In this document: in pieces, positions 17,915 through 25,959 of the stretch
Layout of the letters: each line of letters begins with the position of its first letter
Position numbering within the stretch: position 1 is the first letter of the stretch
Source: Candidatus Harrisonbacteria bacterium
GTDB taxonomy: Bacteria > Patescibacteriota > Minisyncoccia > UBA6257 > 1-14-0-10-44-23
Length of the DNA stretch: 39,733 nt
Reading direction: 5' to 3'
Assembly (NCBI GenBank): GCA_023255625.1
Contig: JAHFLF010000002.1
Location: 1-39,733, forward strand
Made by a program: the position numbers and the translations under genes
The notes under the pieces: generated by a model
Told to the model about the DNA's origin: nothing
What the model saw: only the letters and a program-made list of their open reading frames with translations
Databases searched by the model: none

Positions 17915-19113
17915 GTTACCGCTTCTCTTTGGGTTGGTTTATATCGCCGAAAAATTCTAAAAACCCTGATGGCATCAGGTGTTTTTGTTTTCCAATCCGT
18001 GCTTCACTGGTGAAAAACACTTTTATATGAAAAAAACGCTCCAATCCGAGCTGTCCTGAGTGCGGCGCAGAGTCCCAGAAATTCGGCACCCGCTTAGGGT
18101 TACAGCGATACCGGTGCAACGGAACTCCCCAGCACTCATTTCAAATCAACCACCGGCCCCAGCCTCCGCTCCTGTGGATCGACCACATCGACGGCGTACC
18201 GAGCCGGAAGCTGGCAAACGAATTCGGATACTCCCGAGCCAAGGCGTATCGGCACATTGACGAGGAGATTAGGAAGCTCCCTGCCAGCAACGAGCTGACA
18301 GCTGGCCTCTGCTCCCGCTTCTGCGGCATCCTGATTGTCGATGCCAAATACATCAAGGTCCGTGGCTACCCCAAAAAGATTCCCTTCATCTTCGCCATTG
18401 ATTATTTAACCCATGACATCATCTGCTGTTTGCTGGCTCCCTCAGAAAACCAACTGGCATACGAGAAGTTTTTTGGGATGTTGCGGCGTATGCAGTACCC
18501 GATGAAGATTGTGGTCGCGGATGACAACGGAGCCGTGAGCCCCGCATTATCAAGGGTTTTCCCGCGTGCGGGGCTCCAGACCTGCCAAAACCACTATGTT
18601 GAGAACATGCGCAGAGCCCTCTGTGTCCGGACTGATGAAACTCACCGAGAGTTTTTCTTTTCTCTCAAAAAGCTGGTGTTTGACCAGCACAAGAACTTTG
18701 CACGGCTCCGGGGAGTCCTGCATCATCTGCTCACGAAGTACGCGCTGCACTCTCCGATACGGCAGGAAATTCTTTTGGATATCGAACGCAGGAAGTTCGA
18801 GTTGTTTGCGTATATCGAAATACCACGATGCCCCCGAAACACCAACCTGATCGAACTCTACAACTCCCACTTAAATGGTTGTCTCAAAACTATCAAAGGA
18901 TTCAAGTCGTTCGCCAGCGCTGCGCGCTGGCTCAATGCGTATGTGGTGCGAAGAAGGACCCAGGATTTCACTGATTGCGAAGGACAATTTAAAAACTTAA
19001 ATCATCACTGCTCGCTGGAGCAGACAATCAAAAAACAGGCCGAGTGGCCTGACATATTAACAGAGTTGGGGATTTTAGACCCCCGGAAAACCAACCCGAA
19101 ATGAAGCGGTATC
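17915..19113 (+). mobile_element. Complete insertion sequence, 1199 bp, 9-bp target site duplication
   Basis: Termini GTTACCGCTTCTCTTTGGGTTGGTTT and (reverse complement) GATACCGCTTCATTTCGGGTTGGTTTT; direct repeat CTTGTGCGC at 17906-17914 and 19114-19122. Confidence 0.93.
18027..19104 (+). CDS. IS transposase, Zn-ribbon + DDE/MULE-like core; +1 shift needed at an A7 run after ATG
   Basis: Frame open from 18031: KKRSNPSCPECGAESQKFGTRLGLQRYRCN...FCGILIVDAKYIKVRGYPKKIPFIFAIDY... continuing into the listed 224-aa ORF. ATG AAA AAA A|CGC TCC. Confidence 0.8.
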
Positions 19114-19160
19114 CTTGTGCGCCCGAATTTCTCTTTCTGCTCCCGTGGGAGCTGTTGCGG

Positions 19161-19508
19161 CTACTTGTTCACGCCCAGGACCAGGGCACCCACGCCGTGA
19201 AGCAGCGCTCCGAAGCTGAGAATGGGGAACAACAGATCCCCCATCTGCTTCGCGACCTTCTTCCAGTCGTCGTCTCCGTAGAAGTCGTCTGCGATGCGGG
19301 CGCAGACGGGGAGGAGGAGCAGCGCCGTACCCATGGTGCACGCGGCGACGATGAGGGACGCCGTGCTGGCCGGGAACGCCACAGCGATGCCCCAGCAGAG
19401 AACCATCAGGATGGCTCCGCGCCACCCTTTTGCCTCATTGAGCCAGTCCAGTGCCGGAATGAGGCGCGCCGCGATGGACATCGTGACCAACTTTCTTAAA
19501 AAGGACAT
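19161..19508 (-). CDS. Small hypothetical membrane protein, GC-rich
   Basis: Start MSFLRKLVTMS... preceded by GGGAG; upstream promoter TTGACA-18-TATAAT; two hydrophobic segments. Confidence 0.65.
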   Translation of the reverse strand: MSFLRKLVTMSIAARLIPALDWLNEAKGWRGAILMVLCWGIAVAFPASTASLIVAACTMGTALLLLPVCARIADDFYGDDDWKKVAKQMGDLLFPILSFGALLHGVGALVLGVNK

Positions 19509-19639
19509 TGAGCGCACTCCCTGCGCTATAGGGACCGGGGGCACGCACCATTGCGAGCCGGTTTATATATTATACCACATAAATAGTCTATTTGTCAATA
19601 GGAACGCAAAAAAGCCCTTGAAATAAGGGTTATTGGCAG

Positions 19640-19720
19640 TATTCGCTAACACGCTAATAAAACCTAATACACGAATAGAATCCCTCCCGTATTGATTAGC
19701 ATATTAGCGTTTATTCGCAT
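19640..19720. repeat. AT-rich imperfect inverted repeat at the tdh 3' end
   Basis: gtattcgctaacacgctaataaaacctaatacacgaatag / tattgattagcatattagcgtttattcgcatg; encodes the tdh C-terminus (QHANKR*). Confidence 0.65.
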
Positions 19721-20765
19721 GTTGGAGATTGCTGAGCATCACCTTCGTCATCTTTTCCAAATCAAACTCGTGCTTCCAGCCCCAGTCTTTGCGGGCTTGG
19801 GAGTCGTCAATGGAGCGCGGCCAGGAGTCGGCGATTTTTTGGCGGTGGTCGGGACGGTAGGTGACGGTGAGAGGTGGCGTTATTCTCCCTTTCCTAAAGG
19901 GAGTACCGCCAGCAGGCGGGGAGGGATTTCTAGGCGCCGAAGGATTTAAATCCCTCACCGCAAGCGGTCCCCTCCCTTTAGAAAAGGGAGAATGGGACAA
20001 TTGCTTATTGATCTCGGCGGCCAGCTCGTCGGCGCGGAAGCTGATGGCGGCCATGTTGTAGCTGGTGTGCACCGTGAGTTTTTTGGCCGGCGCATCCATC
20101 AGTTTAATGGTGCCGCGAATCGCGTCATCCATATACATCATAGGAAGCACGGTATCTTTTTTAACAAAGCACTCATATGAGCCTTTTGCGAGCGCGTCAT
20201 AAAAAATTCCCACGGCATAGTCGGTTGTGCCGCCGCCCGGCGGAGTCTTCCAGCTGATGAGCCCAGGATAACGGAGAGATCGGATATCAAGGCCGTATTT
20301 GAGGTGGTAGTACTGGCACAATAATTCACCGGCTACTTTGGTCGCGCCGTACATTGTCGTCGGCTCAAGGACTGTCTGTTGCGGAGTCTTGTCACGCGGG
20401 GTGGTCGGGCCAAAGGCGGCGATGGAGCTGGGCCAGAATACACGCAGTTTATATTTTACCGCGAGGTCTAAAATAATTTTCAGACCGTTCATGTTGATGT
20501 CCCAGGCGAGATTCGGGTTTTGCTCCCCTGTTGCTGACAGAAGCGAAACTAAATGAAAGACCGTATCTATCTTGTGCTCCTTGACGATTCGCTCCATTGC
20601 CACTCCATCACGGATGTCGGCGATTTCAAAAATACCCTTAAATCCAGCAGCTGGCTGCCTGTTGTCGTGCGAAACAACTTTAACAACGCCCTTCTTTTTT
20701 GAAAGTGCGGTAACGAGTTCTGATCCAATTTGTCCGAAGGCCCCGGTGACAAGGATATTTTCCAT
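19704..20765 (-). CDS. tdh: SDR-type L-threonine 3-dehydrogenase / NAD-dependent epimerase family, with in-frame repeat insertion
   Basis: MENILVTGAFGQIGSELV..., SLRYPGLISWKTPPGGGTTDYAVGIFYDAL, LPMMYMDDAIRGTIKLM, YRPDHRQKIADSWPRSIDDSQARKDWGW. Confidence 0.87.
   Translation of the reverse strand: MENILVTGAFGQIGSELVTALSKKKGVVKVVSHDNRQPAAGFKGIFEIADIRDGVAMERIVKEHKIDTVFHLVSLLSATGEQNPNLAWDINMNGLKIILDLAVKYKLRVFWPSSIAAFGPTTPRDKTPQQTVLEPTTMYGATKVAGELLCQYYHLKYGLDIRSLRYPGLISWKTPPGGGTTDYAVGIFYDALAKGSYECFVKKDTVLPMMYMDDAIRGTIKLMDAPAKKLTVHTSYNMAAISFRADELAAEINKQLSHSPFSKGRGPLAVRDLNPSAPRNPSPPAGGTPFRKGRITPPLTVTYRPDHRQKIADSWPRSIDDSQARKDWGWKHEFDLEKMTKVMLSNLQHANKR
19884..19992. repeat. Palindromic repeat inserted in frame in tdh
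   Basis: Encodes HSPFSKGRGPLAVRDLNPSAPRNPSPPAGGTPFRKGRI; same family as 16448-16552. Confidence 0.92.
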
Positions 20766-20802
20766 GTATCTTAGAATAACAAATAGATCAGGTTATTAAC
20801 AG

Positions 20803-20832
20803 TTGACAATTTTTAGTGTGTAGGAATACACT
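20803..20832 (+). promoter_or_regulatory. Sigma70-like promoter for the riboswitch leader
   Basis: TTGACA-18-TACACT. Confidence 0.65.
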
Positions 20833-20856
20833 GGGTGTACTTTGAAATACGAATAA

Positions 20857-20930
20857 TTATTGCAGTCGGGGAAGTTGGGTGAAATTCCCACACAGTACCG
20901 CTACGGTCATAGTCCGAGCGCCGATGCAAT
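20857..20930 (+). promoter_or_regulatory. Cobalamin (B12) riboswitch aptamer core
   Basis: ATTGCAGTCGGGGAAGTTGGGTGAAATTCCCACACAGTACCGCTACGGTCATAGTCCGAGCGCCGATGCAAT: GGGAA..GGTGAAA.UCCC..CCGC.ACGGU..AGUCCGAG.GCC arrangement, B12-box-like segment, enclosing helix. Confidence 0.9.
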
Positions 20931-20995
20931 AAGTTCTTGCTTCTCAGTCCTCGGGTAAGGATTGTGGCACCACATGGCTTAGTCCCCATCTGATG

Positions 20996-21024
20996 TCCCG
21001 CTCTTACATGAGTGGGATTTTTTA
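20996..21024 (+). terminator. Rho-independent terminator of the riboswitch expression platform
   Basis: TCCCGCTCttacatGAGTGGGATTTTTTATTT about 30 nt before the ATG. Confidence 0.85.
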
Positions 21025-21054
21025 TTTAAAATTTTAAATTAAACATTAAAAATT

Positions 21055-22956
21055 ATGCAAAAGCATAGTTTTCAGCGCATCGCGAGCGGTGTATCCTCCT
21101 TCGCTAAAGCTTCGGCGGACAAGCTCGCCTCGCGCAACCTAGTGAGCGGTGTACTCGCTAGCATTCTGACCTTCTCCGTACTTATTCCGGCTATCGTTGC
21201 ATATGGTGGTACGAACGAAGCGGTAACCTATCTACAAAGTAAGCCCCTAAATCCGTGGAGCATTATGGGGCTCGTTGCCTCGGGTCATGTGCCGAGCGAT
21301 TTAAGTTCGTTGACGGGAATTGATAGCGCCAAAGCGATTGATTACGAGGCGCCTACTATGGCGCTTGCAGCCGCAGGAAAAGATCCGCGGACTTACCCGG
21401 CCACTGATTATGTCGCCAAGATAAAAAGTTTTTGGGATGGGACACAGCTTGGCGATGGAGCAAGCGTGAACGATGATATCTTTGGTGCTCTAGCGCTTTC
21501 GGCAGCCGGCGTTGCGAATACTGATCCGGTAATGATCGGACTGAAGTCATACATCACCGCACGACAAAATACTGACGGCGGATTCCCCTTCTCGGTAGCC
21601 GGCAGTTCGGATACAAACATCACTGCGGCGGCGATTATGGCGCTACTAGAAATCGGCACAGCAAAAACAGAGGTTGTTATCACAAAAGCGGTCGGCTATC
21701 TGCAATCAGCGCAAAATGCTGACGGCGGTTTTCCATCTGACCCCCACAGCCCTTGGGGCACGGATTCTGATGCTTCTTCTGATGCGTGGATTCTGATGGC
21801 AATTAATCGTCTCGGAGATTCGCTCTCGTCTTGGACAAAAAATGGCAAAACCCCGCAAGATCATTTGTTGGGACTACAGGCGGAGAGCGGTTTCTTCAAG
21901 TGGCAAAGTGCAAGCGCTGAAGATCAGTTTTCCCCGGCAACGACCGGCTACGCCCTCATTGCCCTTTTAAGCAGATTTTTTCCGGTCGCAAAGTTTACTG
22001 CACCGGTTGCGCCGCATGTTAGTTATCGTATCGCCGGAAGTGTGAATGATTGTATCGGCGAGACCTATGCTATTAATCCACTTGAGCTAGTCAAGAACGC
22101 GGCAGAAAACTGTGGCATTGATTATCATCTTACGCACTACTCATTTGGCGATTATTTGGATCGCATCGGCAGCGATACGGCATCGGGGAACAATGGCTGG
22201 ATGTATTATGTGAATAATGTCAGCCCGAGCGTCGGCGCCGATAGTTATTTACTGAAAGCTGAAGACACTGTTCTTTGGTTCTTCTCGGGCTTTGACGACA
22301 AGATTACGCGCTTACAAATTACAAGCGCTCAAGTCTCAAGTGGCAATGCTGCAATAGTAACGGTTGAGTATTTAGACGGTTCGACCTGGAGGCCGCTTGC
22401 CGGCGCGTCTATACATGCCGGTAATACTGTCGTGGCGACCGGCATTGATGGAAATGGATCACTGACTTTGCCAGACGGTTCATACAAGTTGTATGCGACT
22501 AAAGTTGGCTATGTCCGCAGCGAGCAGCAGACGATTAATTTTGGCGCAACTTCGCAGACAGATTTAAATTTGTCTGCTGATCTCGGCGGCACAGTTATTG
22601 GTGGCAATAACAATGCCGGTGGCAGCGGCACGCTTTCGTTTACTCTGACGCCGGCTGCGGCGGGCAGTGACGGTACATTAAAATTCGGCGCAATCTCGAA
22701 AGGTCAGAATAAAGTTCAAGAGGTGACGATTGCCAACAAGAGTTCTTTGCAAATGTACTTTGAGTCAATCGTCTCTGGCGATAAAGTATTTACGACCTAT
22801 CTGACCGTAGACGGCACAAAGTGGCGTGCGTTTAACGATAAGCTAAATGCAAACGGCACAAAAACATTAAGTGTTGGGTTGAATGTTCCCGCTGATTATC
22901 CGGATTCTGGCGTGAAAGCTGGTAAATTAACTATTTGGGCGGCAAGTGCCAACTAA
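21055..22956 (+). CDS. Secreted prenyltransferase-like alpha-barrel + DUF4430 (transcobalamin-like) protein
   Basis: Signal peptide; repeats RQNTDGGFPFSVAGSSDTNITAAAIMALLEIG and SAQNADGGFPSDPHSPWG; DUF4430-like CIGETYAINPLELVKNAAENCG...NNGWMYYVNNVSPSVGADSYLLKAEDTVLWFFS; carboxypeptidase-regulatory-like domain. Confidence 0.85.
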   Translation: MQKHSFQRIASGVSSFAKASADKLASRNLVSGVLASILTFSVLIPAIVAYGGTNEAVTYLQSKPLNPWSIMGLVASGHVPSDLSSLTGIDSAKAIDYEAPTMALAAAGKDPRTYPATDYVAKIKSFWDGTQLGDGASVNDDIFGALALSAAGVANTDPVMIGLKSYITARQNTDGGFPFSVAGSSDTNITAAAIMALLEIGTAKTEVVITKAVGYLQSAQNADGGFPSDPHSPWGTDSDASSDAWILMAINRLGDSLSSWTKNGKTPQDHLLGLQAESGFFKWQSASAEDQFSPATTGYALIALLSRFFPVAKFTAPVAPHVSYRIAGSVNDCIGETYAINPLELVKNAAENCGIDYHLTHYSFGDYLDRIGSDTASGNNGWMYYVNNVSPSVGADSYLLKAEDTVLWFFSGFDDKITRLQITSAQVSSGNAAIVTVEYLDGSTWRPLAGASIHAGNTVVATGIDGNGSLTLPDGSYKLYATKVGYVRSEQQTINFGATSQTDLNLSADLGGTVIGGNNNAGGSGTLSFTLTPAAAGSDGTLKFGAISKGQNKVQEVTIANKSSLQMYFESIVSGDKVFTTYLTVDGTKWRAFNDKLNANGTKTLSVGLNVPADYPDSGVKAGKLTIWAASAN

Positions 22957-22967
22957 ATTATAGAAGT

Positions 22968-23513
22968 ATGAATTATGAAGTAAGAAGTAGGATTGCAGCC
23001 CTAGCGATAACAATCGCGATTTCCCTTGTTCCACTCGCCGCCGGCGCGATCGGAGTCAGCGTTACGCCGGCCAAGGCCGCAATTACCGTTGCTGCCAATG
23101 AGACTGCGACGATTCGGCTGAATGTTGCCAACCCATCCAAGGATGTTGCAATCTTTGAGGTCTACCCTGATGCGCTTGAACAGCTAATCAGTGTTACGCC
23201 GGCTAGCTTTACGCTAGAGGCGGGGGCGGAGCGGTTTGTTGAGGTCTCTGTACGCGGCGAAAAGGAAGCGAGTATGACCGCAGATATTTCTGTTGTTGCG
23301 CGTCCCCTTGCAGACAATACCTTTCAGCAAGGCACCGGCATCAAAGTCCCGGTGGCGATTACCGTTACGGCACAATCAATTGGTGTTGCAAGCGTCTTTG
23401 ATACGCTTGCCACAAGCCCCTGGACCGGAGCGGTTGCTCTCGCAATTATTGTCGGATTTGCGGCGTATAAGTTAGGCGGGCGAAAAAAGAAAAGCAGTCT
23501 GGCGAAAAATTAA
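22968..23513 (+). CDS. Secreted/membrane-anchored beta-sandwich protein with C-terminal TM and basic tail
   Basis: Signal peptide; VTPAKAAITVAANETATIRLNVANPSKDVAIFEVYPDAL; TM then GGRKKKSSLAKN. Confidence 0.75.
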   Translation: MNYEVRSRIAALAITIAISLVPLAAGAIGVSVTPAKAAITVAANETATIRLNVANPSKDVAIFEVYPDALEQLISVTPASFTLEAGAERFVEVSVRGEKEASMTADISVVARPLADNTFQQGTGIKVPVAITVTAQSIGVASVFDTLATSPWTGAVALAIIVGFAAYKLGGRKKKSSLAKN

Positions 23514-23557
23514 TCCGTGCATCAACAAGCGGCCGCTTGTTAATGTACGGATTAATT
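23508..23557 (+). terminator. 50-nt near-perfect palindrome overlapping the stop codon; probable terminator
   Basis: AATTAATCCGTGCATCAACAAGCGGCCGCTTGTTAATGTACGGATTAATT followed by TTAG. Confidence 0.65.
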
Positions 23558-23576
23558 TTAGTTGATCTAACTTTCC

Positions 23577-23614
23577 AAAACATCAAACCGCCCGAAAGGG
23601 CGGTTTGATGTTTT
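23577..23614. terminator. Bidirectional intrinsic terminator
   Basis: AAAACATCAAACCGCCCGAAAGGGCGGTTTGATGTTTT. Confidence 0.9.
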
Positions 23615-23949
23615 AAGTCATTGGTGGGGCCTCGCTTGTAGTACAAGCTCGGCCCCGGCGGGTGCGTGGACTTCGGTCCGAGTGTCGAGTTGACTACCTC
23701 GGCTAGGAAAAAACAAAATCTTCGGTGCATTGCAGGTTATGAGGCGTAGTGGGCGCACAAGACCGCCCCCTGTCCGATGGAAGCCGGATCCTCTCGCCGA
23801 TAGATCGAGAAAACCCTAGCCAATGCTGCCGAAAATATGCAAATCCTAGGCATCGCCAGGTTCATCGCTTGGTCGCGCCAAAACGAACTGATGTCGTGTC
23901 CCCCTTCGTCGGTTGAAGGGTCCCTCGCATCATTTTCCGTCCACGCAAG
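23615..23949 (-). ncRNA. Candidate structured ncRNA downstream of gatA
   Basis: Promoter TTGGCA-17-TAGGGT overlapping the gatA stop; closing helix GCGTGGAC(23939-23946)/GTCCACGC(23664-23671); hairpin GGGGCC..GGCCCC; terminator at 23577-23614. Confidence 0.62.
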
Positions 23950-23953
23950 ACTT

Positions 23954-25489
23954 TTACCCTAGCACGGGATGTTTCCTGTGCCAATCAGTTGTCTGCTGGT
24001 AAGCGTACCCGACATTAAAAATCTTTTGCTCGCCCCACTGCGGGCCGATGATTTGCAAACCAACGGGCATGGGGGAGGAGTGAGTAGTTGGTAGTGAGTA
24101 GTTGGTAGCTGATGGGGAATCTTTGGGAACGACAAAGCCGCACGGGATTGAGAGTGCGGGCAAGCCGGCAAGAGAGCTTGGGATATTCAGCTGGTCGGCA
24201 ATATAGCCAAAGAGTGGGTTTCCGGCGGCTGCGCCCAGTGTCTCTGCAACGGTTGGCACGGACGGGCAGCAGAGCACATCAACAGTTTTGAACACTTCGG
24301 CAAACTCGTTAATGATCAACCCGCGCACGCGCTGCGCTTTTTTGTAGTAGGCGTCGTAGTAACCGTGGCTTAAGACATATGTGCCGGTTAAAATACGCCG
24401 TTGCGCCTCAAGACCAAATCCTTCGCCGCGGGTTTTAGTGTACACCTCCAGCAAATTATTCGCATTTTTTGAGCTCTCCGGAAAACGGATGCCGTCGTAA
24501 CGAGCCAAGTTAGAACTAATCTCTGACGGGCAGATAATTGCATAGACTAACGCTCCATATTTTGTGTTTGGCAGATGCACCTCAACCAGCGTTGCGCCAC
24601 GCTTTTCTAATTCTTTAATGCCCTCCATCACGCGCGCTTTAACATCCGGGTCCATGCCGTCAATAAAGTATTCCGCCGGGATTCCAACTTTGACGCCTTT
24701 CAAATCAGCATTTAAATTTTTGGCATACGCCTCAACCGGCGCGGTGCCTGTAGTTGAGTCGTGCCCCCAATCCTTGCCGGAGAGTATCTCGGCGGTAAGT
24801 GCCAGGTCGCTCACTGAGTATGCCATCGTGCCGATTGAATCTAACGACGAGGCCATTGAAATAACGCCGTGTCGCGAGACGCGGCCGTAGGTCGGTTTCC
24901 AGCCGGAGATGCCGCAGAGACTTGATGGTTGGCGGATTGATCCGCCAGTTTCAGTCGCAAGTGCAAATGGTGCGATGCCAGCGGCAACAGCTGCTGAAGA
25001 ACCGCCGGATGATCCGCCGGGCATGCGGCTTACATCCCACGGATTGTGCGACGGCCCATATGCCGAGGTTTCGGTTGAGGAGCCATGTGCAAATTCATCC
25101 AGGTTGGTTTTGCCAAGCAACACGCTCCCCTGCGCATTGAGTTTTTCAATCACTGTGGCGTCGTGCGTTGGCACGTATTGATCTAAAATTTTTGATGAGG
25201 CGGTCGTGCGAATGCCTTTGGTGCAGAAGAGGTCTTTAGCGGCGTATGGAATGCCGAGGAGAGGGGGCGTTAGTTGGTTAGTTAGTTGATTGGTTAGTTG
25301 GTTAAGACGGGTGTCGGCGGCTTTCGCTTGAGCTAAAGCGTGATCTTCGCAAACGGTTAGGTAGGCGTTTAATTGCGGATTCAGTTTTTTTATACGCGCC
25401 AAAAAATAGCTTGTCAGTTCAACTGATGAAACTTTTTTTTGATCAAGCAGCGTGCGTAGCTCGGTGAGTTCTAGGTATTCGTAGTTCAT
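23954..25489 (-). CDS. gatA: Asp/Glu-tRNA amidotransferase subunit A
   Basis: Amidase signature GGSSGGSSAAVAAGIAPFALATETGGSIRQPSSLCG; PTYGRVSRHGVISMASSLDSIG. Confidence 0.96.
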   Translation of the reverse strand: MNYEYLELTELRTLLDQKKVSSVELTSYFLARIKKLNPQLNAYLTVCEDHALAQAKAADTRLNQLTNQLTNQLTPPLLGIPYAAKDLFCTKGIRTTASSKILDQYVPTHDATVIEKLNAQGSVLLGKTNLDEFAHGSSTETSAYGPSHNPWDVSRMPGGSSGGSSAAVAAGIAPFALATETGGSIRQPSSLCGISGWKPTYGRVSRHGVISMASSLDSIGTMAYSVSDLALTAEILSGKDWGHDSTTGTAPVEAYAKNLNADLKGVKVGIPAEYFIDGMDPDVKARVMEGIKELEKRGATLVEVHLPNTKYGALVYAIICPSEISSNLARYDGIRFPESSKNANNLLEVYTKTRGEGFGLEAQRRILTGTYVLSHGYYDAYYKKAQRVRGLIINEFAEVFKTVDVLCCPSVPTVAETLGAAAGNPLFGYIADQLNIPSSLAGLPALSIPCGFVVPKDSPSATNYSLPTTHSSPMPVGLQIIGPQWGEQKIFNVGYAYQQTTDWHRKHPVLG

Positions 25490-25582
25490 ACAGTATTCAC
25501 TAACACGCTAATTAAGACTAATACGCTAATGAGACATGACCTAATTCGCATATTCGGTTTCATTAGTATGTTCGTGATTACT
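25488..25582. repeat. AT-rich imperfect inverted repeat between gatA and gatC
   Basis: acagtattcactaacacgctaattaagactaatacgctaatgag ... ttcgcatattcggtttcattagtatgttcgtgattactgtt. Confidence 0.75.
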
Positions 25583-25871
25583 GTTCAAAAATAGCTTTAA
25601 CTTTTACATATCCGTTCTCACTTGCCGGAGCAGATTTCACTAATTCCTGACTAACTTGTTCACCCGCCACGGCGGGCAAGTCTTCTCGCAGCGCATTCTT
25701 AAGCCCGGTAACTTGAGACACTTCAGGCAAACCCTCGGTGTCTACCGATTTGAGCGCGTCAACATAATCCAAAATTTTAGAGACATCTTTTGCAAGCTGC
25801 TCCTCCCGCTCGAGGCTGATTTCAATCCGGGCAAGTTTGGCAAGCTGCTGGATGGTTTCTTTATCAATCAT
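25578..25871 (-). CDS. gatC: Asp/Glu-tRNA amidotransferase subunit C
   Basis: IQQLAKLARIEISLEREEQLAKDVSKILDYVDALKSVDTEGL; promoter TTGAGA-17-TATAAT upstream. Confidence 0.93.
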   Translation of the reverse strand: MIDKETIQQLAKLARIEISLEREEQLAKDVSKILDYVDALKSVDTEGLPEVSQVTGLKNALREDLPAVAGEQVSQELVKSAPASENGYVKVKAIFEQ

Positions 25872-25959
25872 AAAAGCAGGTTATAGGTTTTAGGTGATAG
25901 GTTATAGTGGCGGAAAAGAATAAAGAAATTATAGCGGGTATTGACGATTTTCTCAATGA

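Noticed and set aside
18028-18030. TGA recoded as Gly (code 25, as in Gracilibacteria/Absconditabacteria) to explain the open transposase frame
   Set aside because: Other genes here end naturally at TGA (e.g. 16449, 28211) and many at TAA/TAG; slippage or an indel at A7 is simpler.
24060-25310. Tandem-looking GTAGTGAGTAGTTGG / GGTTAGTTAGTT tracts as a CRISPR array
   Set aside because: Units are short, degenerate, without spacers of constant length, and lie inside the gatA reading frame; no cas genes.
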